This document shows positions 1 to 8,369 of a stretch of DNA of 64,000 nucleotides, in pieces. Numbering within the stretch: the stretch's first letter is position 1; each line of letters starts with the position of its first letter. The position numbers and the translations under genes are program-made. This stretch comes from Gemmatimonadota bacterium (GTDB lineage Bacteria; Gemmatimonadota; Gemmatimonadetes; Palauibacterales; Palauibacteraceae): the NCBI GenBank assembly GCA_022826685.1, contig JAJDUL010000051.1:1-64000 (forward strand). Direction: 5' to 3'. The notes beneath the pieces were generated by a model. The model was not told where the DNA came from. It saw only the letters and a program-made list of their open reading frames with translations, and searched no databases.

Positions 1-23
1 GGGGGGGCTTTGGGGGGGGGGGG
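1..23. other. poly-G contig edge, probable sequencing artefact
   Basis: The first 23 bases are almost only G (seven G, CTTT, then twelve G), and the following 25 bases are also G-heavy. Runs of this sort at the end of an assembled sequence are typical of two-colour sequencing chemistry, where missing signal is read as G. The frame stays open through it, giving a glycine run, so it should not be trusted as the true start of the adjacent gene. Confidence 0.5.
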
Positions 24-59
24 CGTCGTGCGGGGGGCCGGGGTGGGGCGCTGATCCTC

Positions 60-1808
60 TTGGGGGTCGGGATCGCGGCCTGCGTGGGGGGGACCGCCGA
101 ACCGGCGGACACGGCCCCGTCCAGCGACCTTTCGGCGCTCAGCGACCGCTTCTGGGACGCCTACCTCTCCTGGAACCCGCTGCAGGCGACCTATCTGGGG
201 GAACACCGCCTCAGCGACCGCGTTCGTGACATCTCGCCGTCGGGGCGCAACAATCGCCGCCGGGAGGTTCGTGCCCTCGCCGATGCCCTCGCCGCCATCG
301 ACCTCGCCTCGCTGCCGCCCGGGAACCGGCTGACCTATCTCGCGCTCGACCATCAGCTTTCGGCGGAAGTCGCCGAGCAGACGTGCGATCTCGAGGTGTG
401 GGTGGTGGACCACCGCGAGGGGTTCCAGCTCGACTTCCTCAACATCGTGGGCGCCCAGCCGCTCGAAACGCCGGTCGACGGCGAGCGCATGATCCGGCGC
501 TGGAACGCGTTCGCGGACTACATCGACGACTACATCTCCAACCTTCGCACCGGTCTCGAGACGGGTCGGGTCGCGGCGCGCCCGTCGGTGAACCGCACGA
601 TCGTGCAGCTCGAGGCCCTCCTCGAACGACCGGTGGAGGAATGGCCCATCTACGCCCCGGCGGGGACGCGGCTCGATGCATGGCCCGAGGGAACGCGCCA
701 CGACTTCCGGGCCGGGATCCGCGAGGCCGCCTCCGAGCGCATTCAGCCGGCGTATGCGAGACTCCGTGACTTCCTGCGCGACGAACTCTATCCGCACTCG
801 CGCACGGGCGCGGAGGTGGGACTCTCCAGCCTGCCGGGCGGCAGCAACTGCTACGAGGCGATGATCCGCACCTTCACGACGCTCGAACTGACGCCGGCGG
901 AGATCCACGCGCGCGGCCTGGCGGAGCTGGAGAGGGTCCATGAGGAGCTGCGGACCCTTGGACGGAAAGCCCTCGGCGCGGCCGATCTGAAAGAGCTTCA
1001 GCAGCGGCTGCGATCGGACCCGGAGATGTACTTCCGCTGGCCGGGTGAGATCGTGCAGCAGGCGGAGGAGGCCTACGCGCGGGCGGCCCTCGTCATGCCC
1101 GACTGGTTCGGCACGCCGCCGCAAACGGAGATGGTGATCCGTCCGATCCCGCTGTACGAAGCGCCGCAGAGCCAGCTCGCCTACTACCGCGAGCCCGCGC
1201 CGGATGGATCACGTCCCGGCACGTACTACGTGAACACATACCGGCCCGAGATCCGGCCGCGATACCAGGCCGACGTCCTGAGCTTCCACGAGGCGATTCC
1301 GGGGCACCACCTCCAGACGGCGATCGCCCAGGAGGTCGAGGGTCTGCCCGAGTTCCGAAAGCACCTCGGCTCGGTCGCCTTCGTCGAGGGGTGGGGGCTG
1401 TACGCGGAGCGACTCGCCGATGAAATGGGTCTCTACGTGGATGACCTGAGCCGCATCGGCCTCGCCTCGTACGATGCCTGGCGGGCCAGCCGGCTCGTCG
1501 TCGACACCGGCATCCACGCCTTCGGCTGGACGCGGGAGGAAGCGGTCGACTTCGTCCGCGAGAACACGCTGCTCGCGGAAGTGAACATCGAAAACGAGGT
1601 GGACCGCTACATCACCTCACCCGCCCAGGCGCTCACCTACAAGCTGGGGCAGCTCGAGATCTCGCGGCTGCGCCGGGAGGCCGAGGCCAGGCTCGGGGAG
1701 GCGTTCTCCATCGCCGAGTTCCACGACCGGGTGCTGGAGAACGGCGCGCTGAGCCTCCCCGCACTCGGCGACGCGATCGAGAGCTGGCTCGCGGAGACCG
1801 CCAGCTAG
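60..1808 (+). CDS. DUF885 family lipoprotein, predicted zinc metallohydrolase (5' end unreliable)
   Basis: DUF885 proteins are metallopeptidase-like enzymes of unknown substrate. The diagnostic HEAIPGHH motif sits near residue 410, and the HExxH core would bind zinc. Further downstream there is a second conserved block (EGWGLYAE). Length (about 580 residues) is normal for the family. The N-terminus reads as a lipoprotein signal: a hydrophobic ALILLGVGIAAC stretch with lipobox IAAC, so the protein is probably anchored in the periplasm. The TTG at 60 lies inside that signal peptide. The real start must lie upstream, in the G-rich contig edge, and is not recoverable here. The next gene starts 59 bases downstream on the same strand. 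Family assignment is firm; substrate unknown. Confidence 0.85.
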   Translation: MGVGIAACVGGTAEPADTAPSSDLSALSDRFWDAYLSWNPLQATYLGEHRLSDRVRDISPSGRNNRRREVRALADALAAIDLASLPPGNRLTYLALDHQLSAEVAEQTCDLEVWVVDHREGFQLDFLNIVGAQPLETPVDGERMIRRWNAFADYIDDYISNLRTGLETGRVAARPSVNRTIVQLEALLERPVEEWPIYAPAGTRLDAWPEGTRHDFRAGIREAASERIQPAYARLRDFLRDELYPHSRTGAEVGLSSLPGGSNCYEAMIRTFTTLELTPAEIHARGLAELERVHEELRTLGRKALGAADLKELQQRLRSDPEMYFRWPGEIVQQAEEAYARAALVMPDWFGTPPQTEMVIRPIPLYEAPQSQLAYYREPAPDGSRPGTYYVNTYRPEIRPRYQADVLSFHEAIPGHHLQTAIAQEVEGLPEFRKHLGSVAFVEGWGLYAERLADEMGLYVDDLSRIGLASYDAWRASRLVVDTGIHAFGWTREEAVDFVRENTLLAEVNIENEVDRYITSPAQALTYKLGQLEISRLRREAEARLGEAFSIAEFHDRVLENGALSLPALGDAIESWLAETAS

Positions 1809-1867
1809 CATCCCGAGTGCGGCCGCCGGGTTGAGGGGGTGTTGATCCGGCGCGGCACGTTCGGGTC

Positions 1868-2932
1868 ATGTTCTCTTTCGGCAAGATCCCGCGGCCCCGG
1901 GCCTTCCTGCGCCCCGGAGCGGAGCCTCGCGGCTTCGCGCTGCCGTCGGCCATGCTCATGCTGCTGCTCGTATCGCTCATGGCGGCGGGAGGCTTTCTCC
2001 TGACCTGGATCGACGGACAGTCCGCCCGCGCCTTCGCGCGTTCCACAGAGGCTTTCTACGTGGCCGAGAGCGGACTCGCGACGGCGCTCGCGCTCGCCGA
2101 GATGCCGAACCCGTCCGTGCCGCCCCTCACGCTGGGCGTGGGGACCGCGACGGTCTCCTTCGAACCGCTCCTCCAACTGCGGCGCGGAGAGACCGTGTAC
2201 CGCGTCGAGTCCCGGGGACAGGTCGTCTCCGGCGGCGCGACCTTCGAACGGTCCGTGGGACAGCTCCTCTGGGTGGCCGGACCACCGCGGGTGCCCGGTG
2301 CGCTCGTCCTCGTCGGGAGCGCGGGCGCCACGCCCCCGAAGGGGAGGATCTCGGGGCTCGATGCGTTCGGGAGCGCCTGTCCGCAGCAGCCCTCGCCGGT
2401 GGCGGGCGTCGCGTACTGGGGCGGGCCGGCGCCGGCGCCGGACACGGCGTTGACGATCGCGGGGGCGCCATCCGAACGATCGATGCCGGCCAGTGTGTCG
2501 GTTGCGGCAGAGACCGGCATCCGCTGGGCGGAGTTGCTCGCCTCGTTCGGGCCCATTCCCGACGCGACGGTGCCGCCCGACGCCTGGCCCCATGCCGGCA
2601 CGGGCTCGACCTACATCCGGATTCCCGGGTCGGGGTGGCTCGGCCCCGGTTCGAGCGGACGGGGCGCCCTGGTCGTGGAGGGCGACTTGACGCTCGATGA
2701 CGGCTTCGCCTGGACGGGGCTCGTTCTCGTGGGAGGGGCGCTGATCCTGAATGGGGACATCTCGGTCCAGGGGAGCGTGGCAAGCGGGCTCGCGGGTGGC
2801 GCGGGAGTCGCGGCGGACTTCGGCGGCCACCGCATCGATCTGCGCTTCAGCGCGTGCGCCGTCGCGGCGGCCGCGGAGGGGCTGACGGCGCCGGCAGCGG
2901 CGATCCCGGGCACGTGGTACGAAGTCTGGTAG
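1868..2932 (+). CDS. PilX-like type IV pilin/pseudopilin
   Basis: The first about 75 residues carry a type III prepilin signature: a basic leader ending in G, cleavage before FALPSAMLML, a long hydrophobic helix, then a helix with AFYVAESGLATA. This is the pattern of PilX_N proteins, minor pilins that help start type IV pilus assembly or act as pseudopilins. The remaining about 270 residues are Gly/Ala/Val-rich with many short beta-like segments and no family I recognise. No other pilus gene is in the window, so its partner machine is unknown. The gene converges on the alpha/beta hydrolase, with only 10 bases between the two stops. Confidence 0.7.
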   Translation: MFSFGKIPRPRAFLRPGAEPRGFALPSAMLMLLLVSLMAAGGFLLTWIDGQSARAFARSTEAFYVAESGLATALALAEMPNPSVPPLTLGVGTATVSFEPLLQLRRGETVYRVESRGQVVSGGATFERSVGQLLWVAGPPRVPGALVLVGSAGATPPKGRISGLDAFGSACPQQPSPVAGVAYWGGPAPAPDTALTIAGAPSERSMPASVSVAAETGIRWAELLASFGPIPDATVPPDAWPHAGTGSTYIRIPGSGWLGPGSSGRGALVVEGDLTLDDGFAWTGLVLVGGALILNGDISVQGSVASGLAGGAGVAADFGGHRIDLRFSACAVAAAAEGLTAPAAAIPGTWYEVW

Positions 2933-2942
2933 CCGTGGGACG

Positions 2943-3740
2943 CTAAACGTGGTCGTGGACGAGGCCGAACAGGCCGTCGGGGTTGTCCACGTGCAGCCAA
3001 TGGCCGCCGGCGAGTTCGTGGAGGTGTACGCGGCCGTTCAGAGCGGCCGCCCGGAGTCTCGCGAGGTCATCCGCCGAGAGAACGTCCGACCGGGCGGCCC
3101 GCACGATGTGGATTTCCGCCGGGGGGGCCGGCGTCTCGATGACGTCCCAGAGGTCGCGCCTGAAGTAGTCGGCGAGCAACTCTTCGACCGCGTCGGGATC
3201 GAGGCGCCACCGGTAGCCGGCTTCGACGAGGACGAGGTTCGTCGCCAGCCAGTGCGCGACGGGCGAGGCGAAGCCCTCGGCTTCCACGGCCGATACGGCG
3301 CCGCGTCTCGTCGTGAAAGGCCCCGGGTGTCTGCGAATCACGTCCAGCAGCCGGGCCGCCCCGCCGCCCGGCGAGCGGCGGGAGGGCGTCGCGTCGATCA
3401 CCCATGCCTGGCCCGGCGTCGCCGCCGCCGCCACCATCAGCGCCGCCTTGCCGCCGAAGGAGTGCCCGAGGACCGTGTCCACGGGCCGTCCCAGCGACTC
3501 GGAGAGTTCGAGCACGTCGTGCACGCACGCGGAAAGTGTGTGCGGCGGCTCGAAGCTCGGGGAGTGCCCGTGCAGCCGCAGGTCCACGAGCACAGCTCCC
3601 CACTCGGGGCGCCGGGCGACGAGCCGGCGGGCGAATGAAGCCCAGTTGCGGCCGGTGCCGTAGATGCCATGCAGCACGTAGAGCCAGCGCCGGGAACCCG
3701 CCCCCGAGACGGTGTACTGATGCAGGAATGGTCGAGACAC
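2943..3740 (-). CDS. alpha/beta hydrolase, YbfF/ABHD11-like
   Basis: This is a 265-residue single-domain hydrolase. It has an oxyanion-loop motif VLHGIYGTGRNW near residue 20, the nucleophile elbow GHSFGGKA near residue 85, a late aspartate (ARSDVL) and a final histidine in GGHWLHVDNP. Layout and the LHG(I/L)xGxxxNW motif match YbfF/ABHD11 esterases acting on acyl esters or thioesters. I start it at GTG 3740, since the reading frame upstream runs over the divergent neighbour and has no family similarity there. A MenH role was considered but the motifs fit YbfF better. Family confident, substrate unknown. Confidence 0.8.
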   Translation of the reverse strand: MSRPFLHQYTVSGAGSRRWLYVLHGIYGTGRNWASFARRLVARRPEWGAVLVDLRLHGHSPSFEPPHTLSACVHDVLELSESLGRPVDTVLGHSFGGKAALMVAAAATPGQAWVIDATPSRRSPGGGAARLLDVIRRHPGPFTTRRGAVSAVEAEGFASPVAHWLATNLVLVEAGYRWRLDPDAVEELLADYFRRDLWDVIETPAPPAEIHIVRAARSDVLSADDLARLRAAALNGRVHLHELAGGHWLHVDNPDGLFGLVHDHV

Positions 3741-4772
3741 GGAACGAAAGGTAACGGATCGTTGAAGGGTCTGTCGGCGTTCGAGCCGGCACCGGGACTC
3801 CGGAATCCCCACCTGCAGACGGTGGTGGGGCGGATGGTGCGCCGGCGCTTCGAGCCGCGGTACGAACGGGTCCGGCTGGACACGGACGATGGAGATTTCA
3901 TCGATCTCGACCTGTGGCGAGGACCGGAAACCCCGTCGGGTCTGTGCCTCCTCCTGCACGGGCTCGAGGGCAGCGCGCGCTCCGGCTACATGGTGACGAC
4001 GAGCGAGGCGCTGGCGGCCGCCGGCATCCAGGCCGTGGCGCTCAACTTCCGTTCGTGCAGCGGGGAGCCGAACCGCCTGCCGGGCGCCTACCACTCGGGT
4101 CGGACGGACGACATCGAGCGTGCACTCGCCTGGATGGCGGCGCGTTTCCCGGGTCTCCCGCGGACCGCGGTCGGGTTCTCGCTGGGCGGGAACGCCCTCC
4201 TCAACCTGCTCGGGCGCGAGGGCGGCGGGCGCGGCCTCGTCGCCGCGGCCGCCGTATCGGTCCCCTGGGACCTCGAGTCCAGCGCGGACGCCCTGCAGCG
4301 CGGGATGGGACGCGTGTACGGTCGGCGCTTCCTCCGCAGCCTGCGGGAGAAGGCCCGCGAGAAGGCGCTGAGGTTCCCGGATGTGGTGGCGCCCGGGGCG
4401 GCAAGGGCGCGCACGATCCGCGAGTTCGACGACCGGCTCACCGCGCCGATTCACGGCTTTCGCGACGCCGCCGACTATTACGCGCGTTGCAGCGCGAAGC
4501 GTTTCGTGGATCCCGTGGACCTTCCCATGCTCCTCGTCCACGCGCGGGATGACCCGCTCGCGCCCGCGAGTTCGGTGCCCCTCGAAACGATCCGGCGACG
4601 CCCGAACCTCTCCCTGGAACTCACGGAGCGAGGCGGGCATCTCGGGTTCGTCAGCCGGGGGCGCGGAACGGGGCGGGCCGGCGCTCGAGCAGGATGGCTG
4701 GAAGAGACGGTTTCCCGCTACATCTCGCGGGCCACGCACCGGACAACGCATCCGGATTCCGGAGTGTTTTAG
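3720..4772 (+). CDS. YheT family alpha/beta hydrolase
   Basis: YheT-like hydrolases (EMBH8/ABHD1 group) have a catalytic triad and no settled substrate. Seen here are the family N-terminal GLRNPHLQT block, the LLLHGLEG oxyanion loop, nucleophile GFSLGGN near residue 150, an acid residue in VHARDDPL, and a histidine in RGGHLGF. Starting at ATG 3720 makes the 5' end overlap that of the divergent hydrolase by 21 bases. A TTG at 3762, preceded by AAAGG at 3747-3751, would remove the overlap and leaves the family motif intact, so the start is uncertain. It precedes the secreted beta-propeller block with 48 bases between. Confidence 0.8.
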   Translation: MQEWSRHGTKGNGSLKGLSAFEPAPGLRNPHLQTVVGRMVRRRFEPRYERVRLDTDDGDFIDLDLWRGPETPSGLCLLLHGLEGSARSGYMVTTSEALAAAGIQAVALNFRSCSGEPNRLPGAYHSGRTDDIERALAWMAARFPGLPRTAVGFSLGGNALLNLLGREGGGRGLVAAAAVSVPWDLESSADALQRGMGRVYGRRFLRSLREKAREKALRFPDVVAPGAARARTIREFDDRLTAPIHGFRDAADYYARCSAKRFVDPVDLPMLLVHARDDPLAPASSVPLETIRRRPNLSLELTERGGHLGFVSRGRGTGRAGARAGWLEETVSRYISRATHRTTHPDSGVF

Positions 4773-4789
4773 ATAGTTTGTACGACTAT
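4773..4789. promoter_or_regulatory. AT-rich inverted repeat ahead of the beta-propeller block
   Basis: ATAGT at 4773-4777 and ACTAT at 4785-4789 flank a 7-base spacer in the only AT-rich stretch of this region, about 30 bases before the ATG at 4821. It could be an operator or overlap a promoter. I see no clear -35/-10 pair, so this is a weak call. Confidence 0.25.
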
Positions 4790-4820
4790 TGCCCGCAGCC
4801 TTCAGGATGGGAGTCATTTC

Positions 4821-7220
4821 ATGCGCGCATTTTCACGAGTCGCAGCCCTTGCGGCCGCCTTCGCCTGTCTGGCCACGCCAGTCACGGGACAGGGTTTCGG
4901 ACGCGCCCTCCCCGTCGCGGTCTCATCCGGCCAGGTCCTCGTCGCCGAGAGCGGCGGCCCGACTTCGACGGGATCCGTCTACGTATACGAGCGGGGTCCG
5001 GATGGATGGGCCGTCTCCGCTGAACTTGCGCCCTACGCGGCGGAAGAGGGCGGCCGGTTCGGGATTTCGCTCGCGGTCGACGGCGACCGCATGCTCGTCG
5101 GCTCACCCGGCGCGGCCCACGTGTTCGAGCGGAGCGACGGAGACTGGGAGGAAGTCGCGACGCTGACGCCGGCCGAACTGCCGGAAGGCAACGTCTTCGG
5201 TGGCGGCGGGGCGATCGCGGGCGACCTGGCGATGGTGGCGGCGACCGGTCAGGGGGGCCGCGGGAGACCCGGTGCGGCCGGCCGCGTCCATTTCTTCGAG
5301 TGGGACGGCTCCGCCTGGAATGAAGCCGGGGTCGTCGAATCCCCCGAGTCCGCCGTCGGAGACGGCTTCGGCGCCGCGATGATCACGGACGGCCGGGTGG
5401 CGGCGATCGGGGCTCCCGGGACCGCCGTGGGCAATACGAACGGCGCCGGGGCGGTCTTCTTCTTCACCCGGGCCGATGACGGCACCTGGACGGCGGCGCC
5501 GGAACCGCTCACGGCCCCGGAAGCGGGCGCGAACGCGGGTTTCGGAGGCGTCCTGTACGGCGAGGACACCGAGGACGGCTTCCGGCTCGTCGTCGGAGCC
5601 CCCGGCGCCGGGGGCGTGGGCATCGCCTACACGTTCACTCCCGATGGCGATGCCTGGAGGCCCGAAGGCCGGTTCTATCCGCCGGTCGTAGCCGGCGGCG
5701 GCCGGTCCTTCGGCGGGAACTTCGCCAACGCCTTTGCGGCCGTGGGCGGAGAGATCTGGATCGGCGGGTCCGGCTCCGGCGCGGGCCGCGAGGGGCGGGT
5801 GCTTCACTACTCGACCGACCCCGACGGCGGCGTCGAGCTCGCGGGTGCGGTCTCCGCCTCGAACCGGGCCGGCGGCGACGGCTTCGGCGGCAGCCTCGCC
5901 GCGCAGGGTGACGTCGCGGTCGTCGCGGCGAGCCGCAAGGACTACGGGATGGGGACCGCCTACATCTTCGAGCGGCAGGGCGACGAGTGGGTCGAAACCG
6001 CCGAGGTGTGGAGCGACGCGACGAACTACGCGGCAATCAACGGCCACGAGGTGGGCTGCGAGGAAGGAGTGTCGGCCGACTTCGACTGCAGCGAGGTGAA
6101 CATCCTCTCCTTCATGCCGGTGCAGTCGCTCGGGGCGAACCGCGGCGTCCGCGTCAACGACGTGTGGGGCTGGACCGATCCGCAGACCGGTCGGGAGTAC
6201 GCCCTCGTCGGGCTCACCGACCAGGCTTCGTTCGTCGACATCACCGACTCGCAGAACCCGCGCTACATCGGACGTCTTCCGATGACGGAGGGCGCGCGCG
6301 GCAGCGTGTGGCGCGACATCAAGGTCTTCAGGGATCATGCGTTCATCGTTTCCGACGGGGCGGGCGACCACGGGATGCAGGTGTTCGACCTCTCGCGCCT
6401 CCGCGACGTGGGAAGCGAGCCGGTCACCTTCGAGGCGGACGCCCACTACGACGGGATCGCGTCCGCGCACAACATCGTGATCAACGAGGAGACGGGCTTC
6501 GCCTACAGCGTGGGATCGAGCGGCGGGGGCGAGACGTGCGGCGGCGGCCTCCACATGATCGATATCAGCGAGCCGACGGAGCCGGCCTTTGCCGGCTGCT
6601 TCGGTCACGAGGGCACGGGGCGTCGCGGCACCGGATACTCGCACGACGCGCTCTGCCTCATCTATGACGGCCCGGACCGCGAGCACGCCGGCAAGGAGAT
6701 CTGCTTCGGATCGAACGAGACGGACGTCTCGATCGCCGACGTCACCGACAAGGACAATCCGATCCCCCTGTCGACGGCCACGTACGCGAACGTCGCCTAC
6801 GCCCACCAGGGCTGGGTGACGGAAGATCACCGTTTCTTCTACCTGGGCGACGAACTCGATGAACTGAGGACGCAGTTCTCGGGTACGCGGACGATGATCT
6901 TCGACATCACCGACCTTGACGACCCCGTCCTCGTGAAAGAGCACTTCGGCGAGTCGACGGCGAGCGACCACAACATGTACGTGCTCGGCGACCTGCTCTA
7001 TCAGTCGAACTACAACAGCGGACTCCGGATCCTGAACGTGAGCGACCCGGAGAATCCGGTCGAGGTCGGCTTCCTCGACACCGTGCCTCACGCGGAGGGA
7101 CCGGCGATGGGCGGCTCCTGGAGCAACTATCCGTACTTCGCGAGCGGGACGATCATCGTGACGAGCGGGAGCGAGGGCCTGTTCATGGTCAAGTACCAGA
7201 AGCCGGAGCTCGTTCCGTAA
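4821..7220 (+). CDS. exported FG-GAP plus choice-of-anchor-B (LVIVD) beta-propeller protein 1
   Basis: An N-terminal signal peptide ends near AxA (ATPVTGQ, residues 1-24). Residues about 25-395 hold FG-GAP-like blades of the form DGDRMLVGSPG...HVFERSDGDW. Residues about 405-799 are a choice-of-anchor-B domain made of LVIVD-type repeats, with conserved cysteines (VGCEEGVSADFDC; GGGETCGGGLHMIDI; KEICFGSN) that could form periplasmic disulfides. The second half has a recurring histidine pattern (DHAF, AHN, SHD, AHQGW, EDH, DHN) shared with the paralogue at 10329-12788. No peptidase or oxidoreductase motif is visible, and function is unknown. Start ATG 4821 has GGAG eight bases upstream. Its TAA overlaps the next ATG (TAATG). 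Confidence 0.85.
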   Translation: MRAFSRVAALAAAFACLATPVTGQGFGRALPVAVSSGQVLVAESGGPTSTGSVYVYERGPDGWAVSAELAPYAAEEGGRFGISLAVDGDRMLVGSPGAAHVFERSDGDWEEVATLTPAELPEGNVFGGGGAIAGDLAMVAATGQGGRGRPGAAGRVHFFEWDGSAWNEAGVVESPESAVGDGFGAAMITDGRVAAIGAPGTAVGNTNGAGAVFFFTRADDGTWTAAPEPLTAPEAGANAGFGGVLYGEDTEDGFRLVVGAPGAGGVGIAYTFTPDGDAWRPEGRFYPPVVAGGGRSFGGNFANAFAAVGGEIWIGGSGSGAGREGRVLHYSTDPDGGVELAGAVSASNRAGGDGFGGSLAAQGDVAVVAASRKDYGMGTAYIFERQGDEWVETAEVWSDATNYAAINGHEVGCEEGVSADFDCSEVNILSFMPVQSLGANRGVRVNDVWGWTDPQTGREYALVGLTDQASFVDITDSQNPRYIGRLPMTEGARGSVWRDIKVFRDHAFIVSDGAGDHGMQVFDLSRLRDVGSEPVTFEADAHYDGIASAHNIVINEETGFAYSVGSSGGGETCGGGLHMIDISEPTEPAFAGCFGHEGTGRRGTGYSHDALCLIYDGPDREHAGKEICFGSNETDVSIADVTDKDNPIPLSTATYANVAYAHQGWVTEDHRFFYLGDELDELRTQFSGTRTMIFDITDLDDPVLVKEHFGESTASDHNMYVLGDLLYQSNYNSGLRILNVSDPENPVEVGFLDTVPHAEGPAMGGSWSNYPYFASGTIIVTSGSEGLFMVKYQKPELVP

Positions 7221-8347
7221 TGGAAGTCGCAGCGTTCTTGCGACGGACTGCCAGCGCCGCACGGTCCGGCCTCCTCGCCCTGGGGCTGGCCGGACTCGTC
7301 GCGGTGCGGGCCGCGGAGGCGGCGGACGTGACCGCCGCCTCCGCCGAAGGCCCGTTCCTCTACGTGGCGAACCAGGAGGCGGCCGCCGTGACCGTCATCG
7401 ACCTCGAGACGCACGAGGTCGTCGAGGTCATCGACCTGGAGGCCATGGGGTACGGGGCGAACGCGAAGCCGCACCACGTCGCGGTCGAGCCGGACGGATC
7501 GTTCTGGTACGTGTCGCTCATCGCGGCCAACCGGGTGCTCAAGTTCGACCGCGACAACGAACTCGTCGCCTCCGTCGAGTTCGAGCGGCCGGGCCTCCTC
7601 GCGCTCCACCCCTCGGAGCCGTGGCTCTTCGTGGGGCGGTCGATGGCCGCGGTGAACCCGCCGCAGCGCATCGGCCGCATCGACCGGATGTCGATGGAGG
7701 TCGAGGAATACGACGTCTTCATCCCGCGCCCGCACGCGCTGCTGGCGAGCCCCGACGGCGGGTGGGTCTACGCGGGCAGCCTGGGGGAGAACTCCGTCGT
7801 CACGGTAGAAGCGGAGAGCGGCCAGGCCGAGTTGCTTCGGCTTCCCGGTTCCGGGGCGATGCCCCACGTCCTCGTGCAGTACGCGATCTCCCCGGACGGC
7901 GAGACGCTCGTCGCGACCGCCGAGATGACCGCCAAGCTCCTTGTCTTCGACGTCGCGGAGCCGGTAGCGCCGAAGCTCGTGGGGGAGCTGGATGTCGGCG
8001 CGCGGCCGTGGCACCCGAGTTGGTCGGCGGACGGGCGCTGGATCTGGTTCGGCAACCTCGGCGCGAACGAGGTTACGCTCGTCGACACGTCCGACTGGTC
8101 CGTCGCCGCCGTGATCCGGGGCGAGGGCCTCGCCGAGCCGCACGGCAGCGTGCTCTCGCCGGACGGATCCCGACTGTACGTGGCGAACCGGAACGAGACC
8201 GGTTCCTACGAGTCGTCGGACCGGATGGGATACGACGCCCCCGGCGGCACGGTTGTCGTCATCGACACCGCGACCCGGGAGATCGTCGACGTCATCGAGA
8301 CACCGCCCTACGCGTCGGGCATCGGTCTCGCCTCCAGCCCGCGCTGA
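7220..8347 (+). CDS. exported YncE/YVTN-family beta-propeller protein
   Basis: A signal peptide (about 30 residues, ending AEAAD) is followed by seven-bladed propeller repeats of the YncE/cytochrome cd1-like type: LYVANQEAAAVTVIDLETHEVVEVIDL-like units, PHHVAVEPDGS, PHALLASPDGGWVYAG, SPDGSRLYVANRN and VVVIDTATREIVDVI. Such proteins are usually periplasmic or secreted, and most have no known catalytic activity. ATG 7220 overlaps the preceding stop (TAATG), which implies translational coupling with the anchor-B gene. About 12 codons before the end the pattern repeats the opening blade, consistent with propeller closure. Confidence 0.85.
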   Translation: MEVAAFLRRTASAARSGLLALGLAGLVAVRAAEAADVTAASAEGPFLYVANQEAAAVTVIDLETHEVVEVIDLEAMGYGANAKPHHVAVEPDGSFWYVSLIAANRVLKFDRDNELVASVEFERPGLLALHPSEPWLFVGRSMAAVNPPQRIGRIDRMSMEVEEYDVFIPRPHALLASPDGGWVYAGSLGENSVVTVEAESGQAELLRLPGSGAMPHVLVQYAISPDGETLVATAEMTAKLLVFDVAEPVAPKLVGELDVGARPWHPSWSADGRWIWFGNLGANEVTLVDTSDWSVAAVIRGEGLAEPHGSVLSPDGSRLYVANRNETGSYESSDRMGYDAPGGTVVVIDTATREIVDVIETPPYASGIGLASSPR

Positions 8348-8369
8348 GAGCCCCGGCGACGTGAGCCGC

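Noticed and set aside
2943-3740. MenH identity for the alpha/beta hydrolase
   Set aside because: It lies far from the men genes, and the LHGIYGTGRNW and GHSFGGKA motifs fit YbfF/ABHD11 better.
2943-4817. A 624-residue open frame on the minus strand covering both hydrolase genes
   Set aside because: Only the part below about 3740 has family motifs. The rest is the antisense of the YheT gene, a common effect of high GC.
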